The position numbers and the translations under genes are program-made. A stretch of 64,000 bases of DNA from Archegozetes longisetosus (Eukaryota > Arthropoda > Arachnida > Sarcoptiformes > Trhypochthoniidae): assembly GCA_018873245.2 (NCBI GenBank), contig JAEMBT020000009.1:5805180-5869179 (forward strand). Reading direction: 5' to 3'. This document shows, in pieces, positions 24,025 through 35,324 of the stretch (position 1 is its first letter; every line of letters begins with the position of its first letter). The notes beneath the pieces were generated by a model that saw nothing but the letters and a program-made list of their open reading frames with translations, had not been told where the DNA came from and did not search any database.

Positions 24025-25020
24025 TATTATTGAATGAAATTATCTTTACTTTAAATTATAAACTTTTATATTAAGCAATACTATGATGAATAGATTTAAA
24101 ACAAATAAGTCATAGTCTCTTTATTTTAAAAATATATATTTATTGAATTAATGCGACATTTTTTCTATAGAAGTTAGCACGCGATTCATAGCTATTTTTG
24201 AGCTTATCTCTGAAATTTTTTCCACGACATCCTTAGTGTTATCAGTAATTTTACTTTTATAACTGACTATAAAATTTAATGTTAATTAGTCATAAATTTT
24301 CAAGCGGAGATATGATATGAAGAAGCTTAAAAGAGTCTACGCTTTGTTATTTTAGAGCTGGTTACAGCAACTTTAAATGCGTTAAAAATTGAAAATTTGT
24401 TATTGAGATTTTTCGAATTTCAATTTAAAATTTAAAATTTTCTCTAATCCTGACAACTTTCTGAGTATTATCTTAAAATAAAAACTTCTCAATAATATTA
24501 AAGAACATAGCGAATTTACAGAGGAAAATTTAAATTCTCTAATGATTTGTATACAGAATAACGTGTTATGGGCAACTAGTTAGTATGTAGGAAATGGTGC
24601 TTGTAAACAATTGCCAATAAATGAGTCAGACTGATTTTACTGTAAGTTTTATGAAAACGCTTATGATAAATATGCAAAGTCATGGTCACTATTGATTTAA
24701 TTTTAAACAACAAAACAAATTTTATAAAATATCACAGATATAAGTTTTTGTTAAACTTCTCTCATATTTTTCTCCATCAAAAGAAACGATTACTCTTATG
24801 ACAAACTCAACTTTTTTCTTCATTAATCCTTCAGATAAAATTCAGTCAAATTAGTAAACAATTTCTGGAGAAATAGATGTTTCTGAAGTCTATTAAGTCA
24901 GATTTAATGTGCATTCACGAGTGCGATCAAAAGTAAGAGTAAAGTAAGTACTTGAGATAAAATAGTATTATTTATTAAATCACGTGAAATTCGACAATAA
25001 ATTTATAATATTTAATAATA
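24025..25020. other. Intergenic, no gene seen
   Basis: Upstream flank of DUF229 copy B; presumably holds its promoter. AT-rich, with no repeat structure that I can support. Confidence 0.5.
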
Positions 25021-25512
25021 TAGGTGTGTAGCATAAACATTGTCGGAATATTTGAAAATTTATTGCGACAAAAAACAGTTAATCAACTATATATGCGTCA
25101 TCACAGTCTACAATAGCTTCCCATCTATGAGGCAAATCAAAAATGCCTTTTTCACAAAAATCTGTGACCAACGCGAGCAATATGTCCGAGTTAAACTCAA
25201 CTGGTCTTCTAGAACGCTCCTTGTCCTTCAACGATCTGTCACTGTCCTTGAACCGCGTGAGATACCACTGACAGATGCATTCATTAACGATGACCTCGCC
25301 GCGTGCAGCAGAGTTCGAACTCGTACAAAATGCACCCCCGAACAAACAGTGAAATTTCGGACATTTCCTGAGGGAACTTAAACTGCGAGTCAATTGTAAC
25401 AGTGGTTAGGGATAAAGGGCAACCCACGCCACTTATATACCCTTCGCATACTAGTTCTCAAACTTTCTATATACTTTGAGAACATTCCGACAATACTTAT
25501 GATACACACCAA
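25021..25512 (-). mobile_element. Internally deleted mariner
   Basis: The inverted ends are (left) TAGGTGTGTAGCATAAACAT and (right, minus strand) TTGGTGTGTATCATAAGTAT, both continuing TGTCGGAAT. TA precedes the left end. The minus-strand frame 25079-25393 joins a mariner N-terminal DNA-binding part (CQWYLTRFKDSDRSLKDKER, SRRPVEF) directly to the extreme C-terminus (LPHRWEAIVDCDDAYIVD). The whole catalytic domain is missing. It is about 492 bp with both ends kept, the typical form of a mariner deletion derivative. Confidence 0.85.
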
Positions 25513-27685
25513 TGGTTCACACATTAAGGTCTAATTACTTTAAAAGTGGTGATTAGGAACATAACTTTTTTATTATAGCAAAAGAGGGAATGAACCTGAG
25601 TTCTTTCTACCACCCTTAAATACTCTGATGTCTAGCATTTATATCGCCAAAAATTTGCATAATTTGACCATAAATTGGCCGAAAATAGCTCAAAGTATCC
25701 TTAGCTCCTAAAATTTTTCTATTACTTTGACCATCAATTGATTAAAAAATTCATAGTTTTACTTACTTAATCTATTTATAGCGTATAAATGCCAAAATTA
25801 TTTACTTTGTATTGCTAGGTCATTAGAAAAAAGATTATTGTTTAATATTTTTAAATGTTTTTTGATAGCTCCAAAAAATCCTGACACAGAAGCAAACTCA
25901 TAGATAGAAGTCTCTGGTCGTAAATGAGTGCATTAGTACAGTCACGGAAAGACCATCAAATACAATGTATGATGAGTTAAACTTGCAATAGTGTCTATTA
26001 AGATTCTGTCTGAAAAAAATAAATATTAAAGTGATTCAAACCTTTTCTCAAGTATTGTTATTTTAGAAATCCATACAAAAATGATTTATAAACTTTTCAA
26101 TTGTAAAACTTACTATAATACTAAGCATTAGTTAAGTGTTAAAGATGCTAACAACTGTTTAGCTGAAAAAATAAGATAAGCATTTACAGGTCTTAAATGA
26201 GTAAAATAGTACAAAAGTGTTGCGTATGTTGAATCAATGAAATAGTGATTACTTTCAAGTTTTGGCTCAAAAATCAACAAAGATTAGGGGATGATTTTGA
26301 GAAAGTTTCAAAATGGTGCAAGACCTGAAACATTGCGCAATGGCTTATTAAAGTTAAATGCAATTATATAGTTTCAGTGGTGATTTTTTAGAATAACAGA
26401 TTGCAACTCAAAATATTCCCGAATTACCATGATTTTGAAAAAATTGAATTTTGTAAAATTTTAGGGGTGTTGCTGTCCAATGATTAAAGAATTTCCTTAA
26501 TAATATAAAAATCACCAGATAAGTCTGAACAGTTTTAAATATTTTTTTGGAAAATTATCTTGAAGTTTACGCTTATTTCTTCAAAGAACGCATGCACAGT
26601 GCTTAAATAAAAATAAAATAAATAGTTGAAATCGTAAATAGATAACTCAAACAGAATACACTGCAAGACCGTGTCAAGCCTAACATTCAGGCACAAACTA
26701 ATCTCTGATTGGAAAATAAACTAGTTGGTGCTTGATACAACTTATACTTCAAGATAATAGAATCTGACAAAGAACATTCATTCCTAGACATCAGAATGAA
26801 AGCACGGTTAGAAGTAAAGAACATACTGATAGAATAAGCCGAAAAATAGACAGATAAAGATTGTATTGGTTTCCCATGAAAGATAAGGCAATAAGATTTC
26901 TTAAATTGAACCCAAAGGACTTGAGATATCTAACATTAGTACATACCAGATCAAGTAATTAATGTATACAAAAGATCATGAAGCCTGGCGCAGAGAAGTC
27001 GGTCAGACGAAGAATTAACAATTCATATCAAGAAATTTAAAACGTATGGAGTAAATTATCACTTACGACATCGAGTTGCTAACCGTTCCTATACTGACAC
27101 TCCTGGAAAAGTTCATTGTGGCGGAATGCGACACCGTAAAATGACGTAAAATATTATAAATTTCATTCTTCAATACTAATATCTCTTAATTAGAAATTTG
27201 TAACTTATATAGTTTCTGAGAAATAAATAAGTACTTTATCTCAGCTTTTGTGCACCCGGGTATACTTTACTGCACTACGCAATAGTTTATATGGGATCTA
27301 TGAATATACTCAATTCATATTCTTCTGTGGACAGAGCTTTATTGGATTCAATTACTTTTAATAAGTTTTATAGATTTATTTAGAATAATTTTGAGATTGA
27401 AATACTTTTTAATATTAAAGACACAAACAATGCGAAGTTTGTAATCTCTGACTCGATTGAAAATTCAGAAAAGTATCTTAAAAATTAAAGTAAAAAGTCG
27501 CTACAAGTTGACAATGAATTGAGGTCTCGTTTATTAATAACCAATATACCTGTTTTAAATAATAATCTTTGATAATTAAACGATCAGTATTCAACGAATA
27601 TTCAATTTTAATAAGAAGTAATCTGAAAATTTTACCTATGCTCATTTTTAATAAAGATGAAGCAGTGAATAAAAATTGATGAAAG
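25513..27685. other. Long gene-poor stretch, nothing recognised
   Basis: About 2.2 kb without a credible coding frame on either strand. No inverted ends or tandem array identified. Confidence 0.5.
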
Positions 27686-27887
27686 GGTGGGGATGTATCA
27701 GTATAGCACTAAATAGTAAAATCTTAAATATGAGGCGATTACACTAGTCTGACTAAAGTAGTGATCGTTTATGTGATCAAATCTTAAATAAGATTTGTAA
27801 GTTCAGACCTTATGTTCAGACTTTAATGAAATAAGTATCTGAGACTTTTGGGGTAATTTACTGGTGCTAAACTGATACATCACCACC
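27686..27887. mobile_element. Short hAT-type MITE, 202 bp
   Basis: The inverted ends are GGTGGGGATGTATCAGTATA at 27686 and, from the minus strand at 27887, GGTGGTGATGTATCAGTTTA, both continuing GCAC. The flanking 8-mers GATGAAAG and AATGAAAG differ at one position, consistent with an 8-bp duplication. Non-coding. Confidence 0.75.
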
Positions 27888-28697
27888 AATGAAAGCATAA
27901 CTAATACTAAGAGTTGATACTCAAATAATCAATAAATTTATACTTAAAGCACCTGAAGCTGGTAAAGATAATATGGATAAAATGCAAAATAACAATTAAA
28001 AATAGATTAATAAAGAACATGTATTATACTGTCTCACTTCTAGAATGAAATAATATTAAAAATTCGGATAAGAAATCAAATCGCGAAAATGTATTGAATT
28101 AAGCTGTAGTAGCAAATAATAGGCTTGAAAAATAAATTAAATCGATAGCTAATTTAAAGAGAGCCATGGAAATGAAGAAAAATTAATGAAAACAAAAAAT
28201 TACAAGATAGAACTTATGAAAATTCACAATCGATAAGGAGAATGCCCATTTTGTCTCCACAGTGCGCCGCAGCCCCACTTATATAAGTTGATAGATCTCA
28301 ACGTGTGCTCAAATAATATATATGTTTTAGCCTAATCGGAACATCCCTGTGGTCCCTAGTGGCCATAAAGATATTGTAAAGTCTGGATCTTTAATAGGAG
28401 CGTGTATGAAATCAAATTTAAAATATAATCATTTATTTAACATAACCACAATACAAATTACATAAGATTTCACAGGATTTTAACACTGGAGTCAAGAGCG
28501 AAAAATTTAAGAAAAACATGACATTTTATAGGAACAATAGGCGGGTTAAATTAGAAAATGTTTTACAATGATAGGCTAAACCTTTTAAGGTCAATAGCAC
28601 ATTTAACTAGGATTGGGAGATTGTATAACTAGGACATACTTAGGTAGCTTTTAAGAGTTGAAATATGCTTACTCTCAGCTGTCTTCATAACTTGTAC

Positions 28698-31012
28698 TAG
28701 AGCAGAGCATAAAAGACCTGAGGTCCTCCAGGACCTCCGGACCTGAGGTCTTTTGAGGTCCAGGTCCGAGTCCTGGTCCTTAATATTAGTTATGGTCCAG
28801 GTCCGAGTCTTAATAAAATGGCTCGGGTCTGGTCCAGGTCTTTAAGAAAGACCTCTGAGTGAAGACCTCATAATATAATAACATTAATGACTGAAATGAA
28901 TATTTAGCGATAAAAATACAAATTTTAAAGTGTTTCAAATAGCGGTAACCATGAACTTAAACACATGCATGACGTTATTGTACTATCATTAAGACAATTA
29001 CGCTTTTTTGTGATTAAATCACCTGATTTTGAAAATATCTGCTCACAAGGAACACTTGAAGCAGGAACAAGAAGTATATCGAAAGCTAATTTAGATAAGT
29101 TTGGGAAGTGTGATATGTTGTTTTTCCACCACAAAACTGGATCCGATTCATGTCCTTCAGTCGGAAAGTTGATATATTTTTCGATCTCATTTGAAGAATC
29201 AGTTTTACGTTTTTTGTAAATACTTGTGATAAATGATTTTGAGGGCTCTTCAGTGACTGATTCAGCAGGAGGTGCGTAAAATTGATTGAAAAAGTTGGTA
29301 AATTTAGTTTTCATAGCGCAAGTTGAGTCTTCAAAATAATCAAATTTGAGTCTTGGATCGACTACAACTGCAAACTCTGTAATATCGTTTATCATTATTG
29401 TTTTATATTTATCCAACTTCTTAAGCATAACATCTGCACAACTTGAAATATCTTTGAGATTAGATGCTTCATAGGTTTTAATGTGCAATTTAATAGATTG
29501 AAAAATGGGTAAAAGTAAGCAAATACTTGCATATTTTTGACCTGAAATAGCATTTGTTGCCTCTTCAAATGGTCGTAATAATGATTGTGTTTCTTTCAAT
29601 AATTCCCATTCATTGTTATCCAAACTGTATTCTTTAAAAGACACATCACTGAAACATAAATATTTAATCGTTTCACTCATGAAAATTACTGAATTTAACA
29701 TGACCAAGACTGAATTCCATCTAGTTTTGACATCTATTTTCAGTGATAAATATACGTTTCCCAGTATTTTAGTTGTTAATTCAAATTTTTGCTGTTCTTT
29801 AGGTGACGTTTTCACAAAAGTTACAAGATTTCTTATCTTCTCTATGAGTTGATTCAATGGTGACTTTTTGAGGCCACTTTCAACAATTAGATTTAAAACA
29901 TGTGCAAAACATCTCAAATGAAAAGACTTGAATTTCAAAAAATTTTCAGCCTGAAAATTTAACTTTAAAATGTTCATTGCAGATACATTGTTTTTGCATT
30001 GTCAGTAGTTACTGAAATTATCTTGTCTCTAATATTAAATTTGTCGAATATTTCAAGTAGCTTTTCATATATTTGCTTACCAGAGTGTGGATAAGGAACC
30101 ATAGAGAAGTCAATTAAAATATTTCTCTTCACAAATTTACTATCGAAAAAATGTGCAGTGGTTGTCATAAAAGGTTTTTGGCTATTCGATGTCCACATAT
30201 CAGTGGTTACTGCAATTTTTTTGAGTATTTTCATTCAAAAAAGTAATAACTTTTTCAACCATTTATGTTTTTTCATTATACTTCTTTTCACTGTAAAACG
30301 ACTTGGAATATGTAATTTTTGTTTAATGATTTACAAAACGTTATAAATTTAGGTTCTTGAACGATATCAAATGCATGTTGACCTTCGACAATAAACGATA
30401 TGAGCTCTCTTTGCGGATCCAACTCAATTTCACGTTTATTATGTTGGAAAAGTTCTGTAATATCCCTTTGATTCGATGGTTTTTTCGTGAAAATTTGAAT
30501 AATGTCTGCTTAATGTACTTGAACTTGATTTTGTTGAAAACATCGCATCACAATATTTGCATTTAATTTTTTTACTTCTCGCATCTTCATAAAAATGCCC
30601 CCATTTTTTAAAACGAATGCTCTTTATTTCATCAAGAACATTATCACTTTTATCTGAGTCTAGTATGATAGAAGCCGAACTCATTTTAATTAGTATTTTA
30701 ATGATATTTTGATTAAAAACTGAATTGAATTAAATTTGCATTCAACAAACACAACAGAAAATGACTTCATTTATTGCATTATGTGAGCGAAACAATTCAT
30801 ATAAACTATTAATCTGCAATTTGATACTTTTGTTTAAATAAACAAAATACATTTGAGGTTCAGGTCCGGGTCCAGGTCTTTAAAAGAGGTCCTCTGAGAG
30901 GTTCGGGTTTGCAATTATTTGAGAGGTCCAGGTCTAGGTCTTCAAACAGAGGTCCAGGTCCAAGCTCAGGTCTTTCAGAAAGACCTCCAGGACCTGGACC
31001 TGCTCAGCACTA
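28698..31012 (-). mobile_element. hAT transposon, near-complete, transposase broken
   Basis: The ends are TAGAGCAGAGCA at 28698 and its inverse TGCTCAGCACTA at 31012, flanked by a perfect 8-bp duplication, ACTTGTAC (28690-28697 and 31013-31020). About 160 bp inside each end is packed with AGGTCC/GGACCT/AGACCT repeats. Minus-strand transposase parts: a BED zinc finger (KCKYCDAMF...SRHYSNFH, 30439-30684), TTDMWTSNSQKPFMTTTAHFF (30190-30100) and FHLRCFAHVLNLIVESG with VKTRWNS. The C-terminal dimerisation region is SSVPCEQIFSKSGDLITKKR (about 28970-29060). The frame breaks near 29975 and at least once between 30234 and 30439. The perfect duplication implies a fairly young insertion. Confidence 0.92.
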
Positions 31013-31020
31013 ACTTGTAC

Positions 31021-31754
31021 AGTTGAGACAAGCATGTGAAGATTTCTTTTGTAGAAACAAAAAGTAATCTTTAGATCGGTAATAAATGTTGACATATACG
31101 GTGAGTTATGAAAATTAATTTAGCAATATAGGTTATTACAAAAGTATTTTGGTATAGGTCTAATTAAGAAACTTAGACGTTATTACGATATATTCGACGC
31201 ATGCATTTTTTGCAATTTTTTGAATTAGATGAGCGAAATTAAATATATTTTCAGTTTGAATATACAATAAAGAATAAGATAATAAAAACAAAACAATGAA
31301 AGCAAAGAAAGTTGTAAAGAACGAAAGCAAAATTGACTCGTTAAAACCTAAAGCATTTGTAACCTCGGCTGACGGCATTGACCGGGAGGGAGACTGTAGC
31401 ATACTCGTTAATGGAGACCCTCTATCTAAACCTCCAGCGCGGGCTTTACTTGAGAGGGTACTGCCCAAAACCACCTAGGCGTTTCCCGAGACACAAACAA
31501 TTAAACTGTTCGACAATATATTTTGTATAAGATATGATATCCATATAAGATGGATATTACTCGACTCAGCTCTTTATTCTGCACTAAATGATGCCACGTT
31601 CGTAGAGATCGGCCAACGAATAATAGACCAGTAACTAATTGCGAATAACTCTGTAACCTTTGACCTCTGCGCTTCAAAACCAAGCTATTTGGACTCTACT
31701 CATCATTCTGAGTCGAATGACGCCAAATTCATCGAAATCTCAACTGTGACCACT
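31021..31754. other. Non-coding stretch with a GC-richer patch
   Basis: It contains a GC-richer block at about 31360-31490 whose plus-strand frame (31296-31478) reads DGIDREGDCSILVNGDPLSK and then PPARALLERVLPKTT. I do not recognise it. It could be a fragment of a mobile-element gene or of a host exon. Downstream are two imperfect tandem units of about 130 bp. Confidence 0.35.
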
Positions 31755-32372
31755 ATAATACAAGCGCAAAATGCATCTGTTGGTTACAACTTTGATGGTC
31801 ACTACAGGCCACAAGGATGTCCGAATTGTGCTACAATCTATTTATTACTTTAGTACTTGTTGAGATCTATCGATTGATATAGGTGGCGCTGCGACGCACT
31901 AGAGGGACAAAATGCAAAGGGTTTGGGCATTTTCCTTTGGAACCTGCAATTATAAAATGGAATTCCTGGTCCAGCAAATGGGACAAGTGCAAGTAAATTA
32001 GAATTCAGCTATTCTATTAATTAGGGAAGTAAAACGGTTGAACAGTTTCAATCGAAAAATTCTGTATCTAACTGTGTTTCTAACTTCTATATCCAACTAT
32101 CTAATTGACATTTTGTATTGTCAATAAAAAAATTCCACAAAACGACAATTCAAACAATTTAAAAATTAAGAGTTTATTCAATCAAAAAATTTTGTCTTAA
32201 GTATAAAAACTGAAGAAAAATGTCAGTGGATGACAGCTAATGGCCCGAGTTTTGCACAAATACTGATCCGTTTGCGGACACTCGCAATACTATTTTGACA
32301 TCATTCGGGTCCACTTTTTAAGACAATATATAATCCCATTCTTAAGTTGCCTTGTGTTCTCTGCGACCCAAC

Positions 32373-34822
32373 TAGTGATGTCCATTTTAACCGAGGTTAA
32401 CCTTTTGAGCAGAGTTAACCCTGGGTTAAGGTTAAGATTTTAAGGCTAGGGTCAAAGCTAAAAGTCAAAGCAATAAACTAGAGAGTTAACCCTGGGTTAA
32501 CCTTTTGACCCATTGACGTAACAGATGTATTAATTTAAGATTATAGTGAAATCATTTTTATAACTCTTCTTATTAATAAATGTCAAAAAGTTTTGATGAC
32601 CAAAGTTTTACATTATTTTTATCTATGACTATTAGGAGTTAGTTGAGTTTTAAAAGTTGAAAATATAGTCGTGTTATCTGATATAAGACACTATAATCTT
32701 AAATTAATCGCTCTTTAGTTGTCATAGAAATAATAGGTGTTTAAACCTTAATTTAAAACTATTTGTGTTCATGAGACAGAAATTGTGTCGTTTATATAAG
32801 GTTTGAATAACGATTTAATAATTTGTATTATAATAAAAATAATAGAAAATGAGTTCAGAAATTGGTTTAGATTTGAGGCCTGATTCAAATGAAACAGAAG
32901 TGACTGATTGTCAGGAAAGTAGTTCACAATCAACTGATATGATCGGTAGCTCCTGGAAGTCGAAAAATTTCGATAGAATCGGGAAAAACCTTAAGTGTAA
33001 AGCGTATAAAAAAGTCTTCAGTTTCAAGACTGGCCACTCATCTCTCAAATATCATACACAATCTCATGGAAAACAAATAGATATAAATCAAACAAGATTG
33101 ACTACTTTTCTGAAACCAACCGAACAATTAAGTAAAAAATCATTTGATGATCTATTAATCGAATCTGTTATCTCTGGTCAACACCCGTTTTCAATTGTTT
33201 GTGAAAATGAATTCATTAAATTAATTCACTCATTGAATCCAAATATAAATATAATGTCAAGAAATACTTTGAAACGAAAATGTTTGAAAAAGTTTGAAGA
33301 AATTCAGATAGAAGTGATCGAAAAATTGAGAAATATTAGGTCTAAAATAAGTTTAACGACAGATATCTGGACATCCATTACAAGACATTCATATATCGTA
33401 GTTACGGCCCATTTTATGGAAAATGATTCGCTAAACAACTTATTGATTGAGTTCTGTCTATTGCCTTCTCCACACACAGCAGAAAATATAAAGAATAAAA
33501 TTACAGAAAATATTGAAAAATGTTCATTAAAAGACAAATTTATGGCTATAACTACTGACAACGCGGCTAATATTATCAAAGCAATGACTTATACTTATGG
33601 TTTGATTGTATGGATTCTAAACCAAACACCGATACGATTAATATTCAATGTTTTGCTCATATATTAAACCTCGCCGTTCAGGAAGGGATTACTTGAATAG
33701 AAATGAACAATTTAAGAAATTTTATCTCTGAAATCAAATGTTCGCCAAAAAAACAATTATTTGAAGAAACCGCCAAAGAATTGAAAATAGAGTTTCTTAA
33801 GTTAAAAGTTGATGTTAAGACCCGTTGGAATTCATACTACGATATGTTAGACCGAGCGCTCGAAATGAAAAGTGTTTTGAATTATTTGAAAAACGAGAAT
33901 AAAGAGTTTATTAAGTATAAAGAGAAAATTAAACCAGAAATTTGGCAATTCTGTGAAGAATTAAGAGATTTCTTGAAACTTTTTTATGAATCGACACTTG
34001 AAATTTCACGTTCAAAATATCCGACTCTTTCAATAGTATTACCGATTTTTGACAATTTAATAACAAATTTAAATGACATTATTATCAAAAATACTTAAAT
34101 CAAATCAATCGCTTCTCTAATAAAAAACAAACTCGAAGAATATGAAGACTATCTGAAAAATGATTTAACAATTTTTGCTACAATTCTTGATCCCAGAAGT
34201 AAATTAATATTTTTCGAGAACTATGCAAATTATAATTCAATTAAAAGCAAGTTTTGCTACGTTTGTAATATGTATTATAATAAAGAGACTGAATCTGAAC
34301 AGATATTCGAAACATTTCAACAAAAGTTGTTTAAAAGGAAAAATTTGAAAAAATGATGAGTTGGATCAATATCTAAATACTCCGGTTGAGAGCAATATTG
34401 CCATCGATTCGATCAATTGGTGGAGTTCTAATAAGTATTTATTTTCTAACTTATCCAGAATGGCGTTTGATTTTCACGTATGTATGACCTCAAGTGTTCC
34501 GAGCGAACAGGCATTTTCAAAGTCTGGAGATGTAATTACTGTTAAACGCAATCGTTTAGAAAATGATTCAATTAAATCGCTTATGTTATTAAACTCATGG
34601 TTAGAAAAAGTCTAAATTTTTGTATTAATTATTCGTTTATCTATTGTGTCAATAAATATGTTTTAAAATATATTTTAATGTGTTTTGGGAATTTAAAATT
34701 TCAAAGGTCAACCCAGGGTTAGCCCAGTTAACCGCGGTCAAGGTTAAAGGTCAAAGAAATGTTTAACCCTCAGGCTTAAGGGTCAAGAAAATTTTAACCT
34801 TTTAACCTTTTGGACATCACTA
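32373..34822 (+). mobile_element. hAT transposon inserted in the Tc1-like element
   Basis: The ends are TAGTGATGTCCA at 32373 and its inverse TGGACATCACTA at 34822. They are flanked by a perfect 8-bp duplication, GACCCAAC (32365-32372 and 34823-34830). The terminal 130 bp or so on each side are filled with GGTTAACC/AACCTT-type motifs. The plus-strand transposase starts MSSEIGLDL at 32849. Its parts are a BED-like finger, in which the second Cys of the CxxC pair reads Tyr (KCKAYKKVF), TTDIWTSITRHSYIVVTAHF, CFAHILNLAVQEG, VDVKTRWNSYYDML, and the C-terminal SSVPSEQAFSKSGDVITVKR (34480-34550). A frameshift near 33630, a stop after QEGIT and stops around 34098-34355 break it. It differs in sequence from the hAT at 28698-31012, so it is a separate family. 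Confidence 0.92.
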
Positions 34823-35324
34823 GACCCAACCCTTCTCTTATACGATTCGACTCAAATATCCAAAAAAGTCTTCGATTGGACGGCATTGCAAGACATTCTT
34901 TAAGGTTTTGATATTTGGGTACATATCTGACGTGTCTAGTGTTGATAGTCGACTACTCGTTTTGAGTAATGGGGTGAAGCCTTGTCCGGCTAAACATGTA
35001 ATTCTCGTCTATTTATTTGTCTTCAATGAACAGAATCAGTCTTTCCTCCAAACACTCCTTCAAGCACACGTTTTAGTCGACTGTGAGACGCCTTTTCAGG
35101 AAGTAGGACCGTGAAAAGCTATGTTTGGAAGTCTCTATAGCATAACTTTGGATTCAAACTTTTCCGGTTGATATATGGCTGAACCTGTAGTTAATTTTGT
35201 TGGGGAAGAGAAGTAACTGTTGTTTAAAGAGTGACTTAATGTGAAATACTTTTCATCATCAACGATGAAATCATAGTTTCGAAAGTGATGATACTTATTA
35301 ATGCACTTTCTTTTTGTCATAACT

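Larger units (their letters stand above)
28236..31946. repeat. Pair of about 190-bp inverted repeats enclosing a hAT element
   Basis: The left arm (about 28236-28425) and the right arm (about 31755-31946, inverted) share a start at GAGAATGCCCA/AAAATGCCCA, then TTTGTC..CAGTGCG.CGCAG..CCAC.TATAT, then GATAGATCTCAAC, then ACATCC.TGTGG. Similarity is about 75-80% by eye. Either these are the ends of one 3.7-kb DNA element, now carrying the hAT at 28698-31012, or two separate copies of a short repeat in opposite orientation. A patch inside the right side (31590-31750) contains two imperfect tandem units around AATGAYGCCA. Confidence 0.6.

Noticed and set aside
25040-25381. Plus-strand open frame of 113 aa
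   Set aside because: It is the antisense shadow of the deleted mariner, whose minus-strand frame has recognisable motifs.
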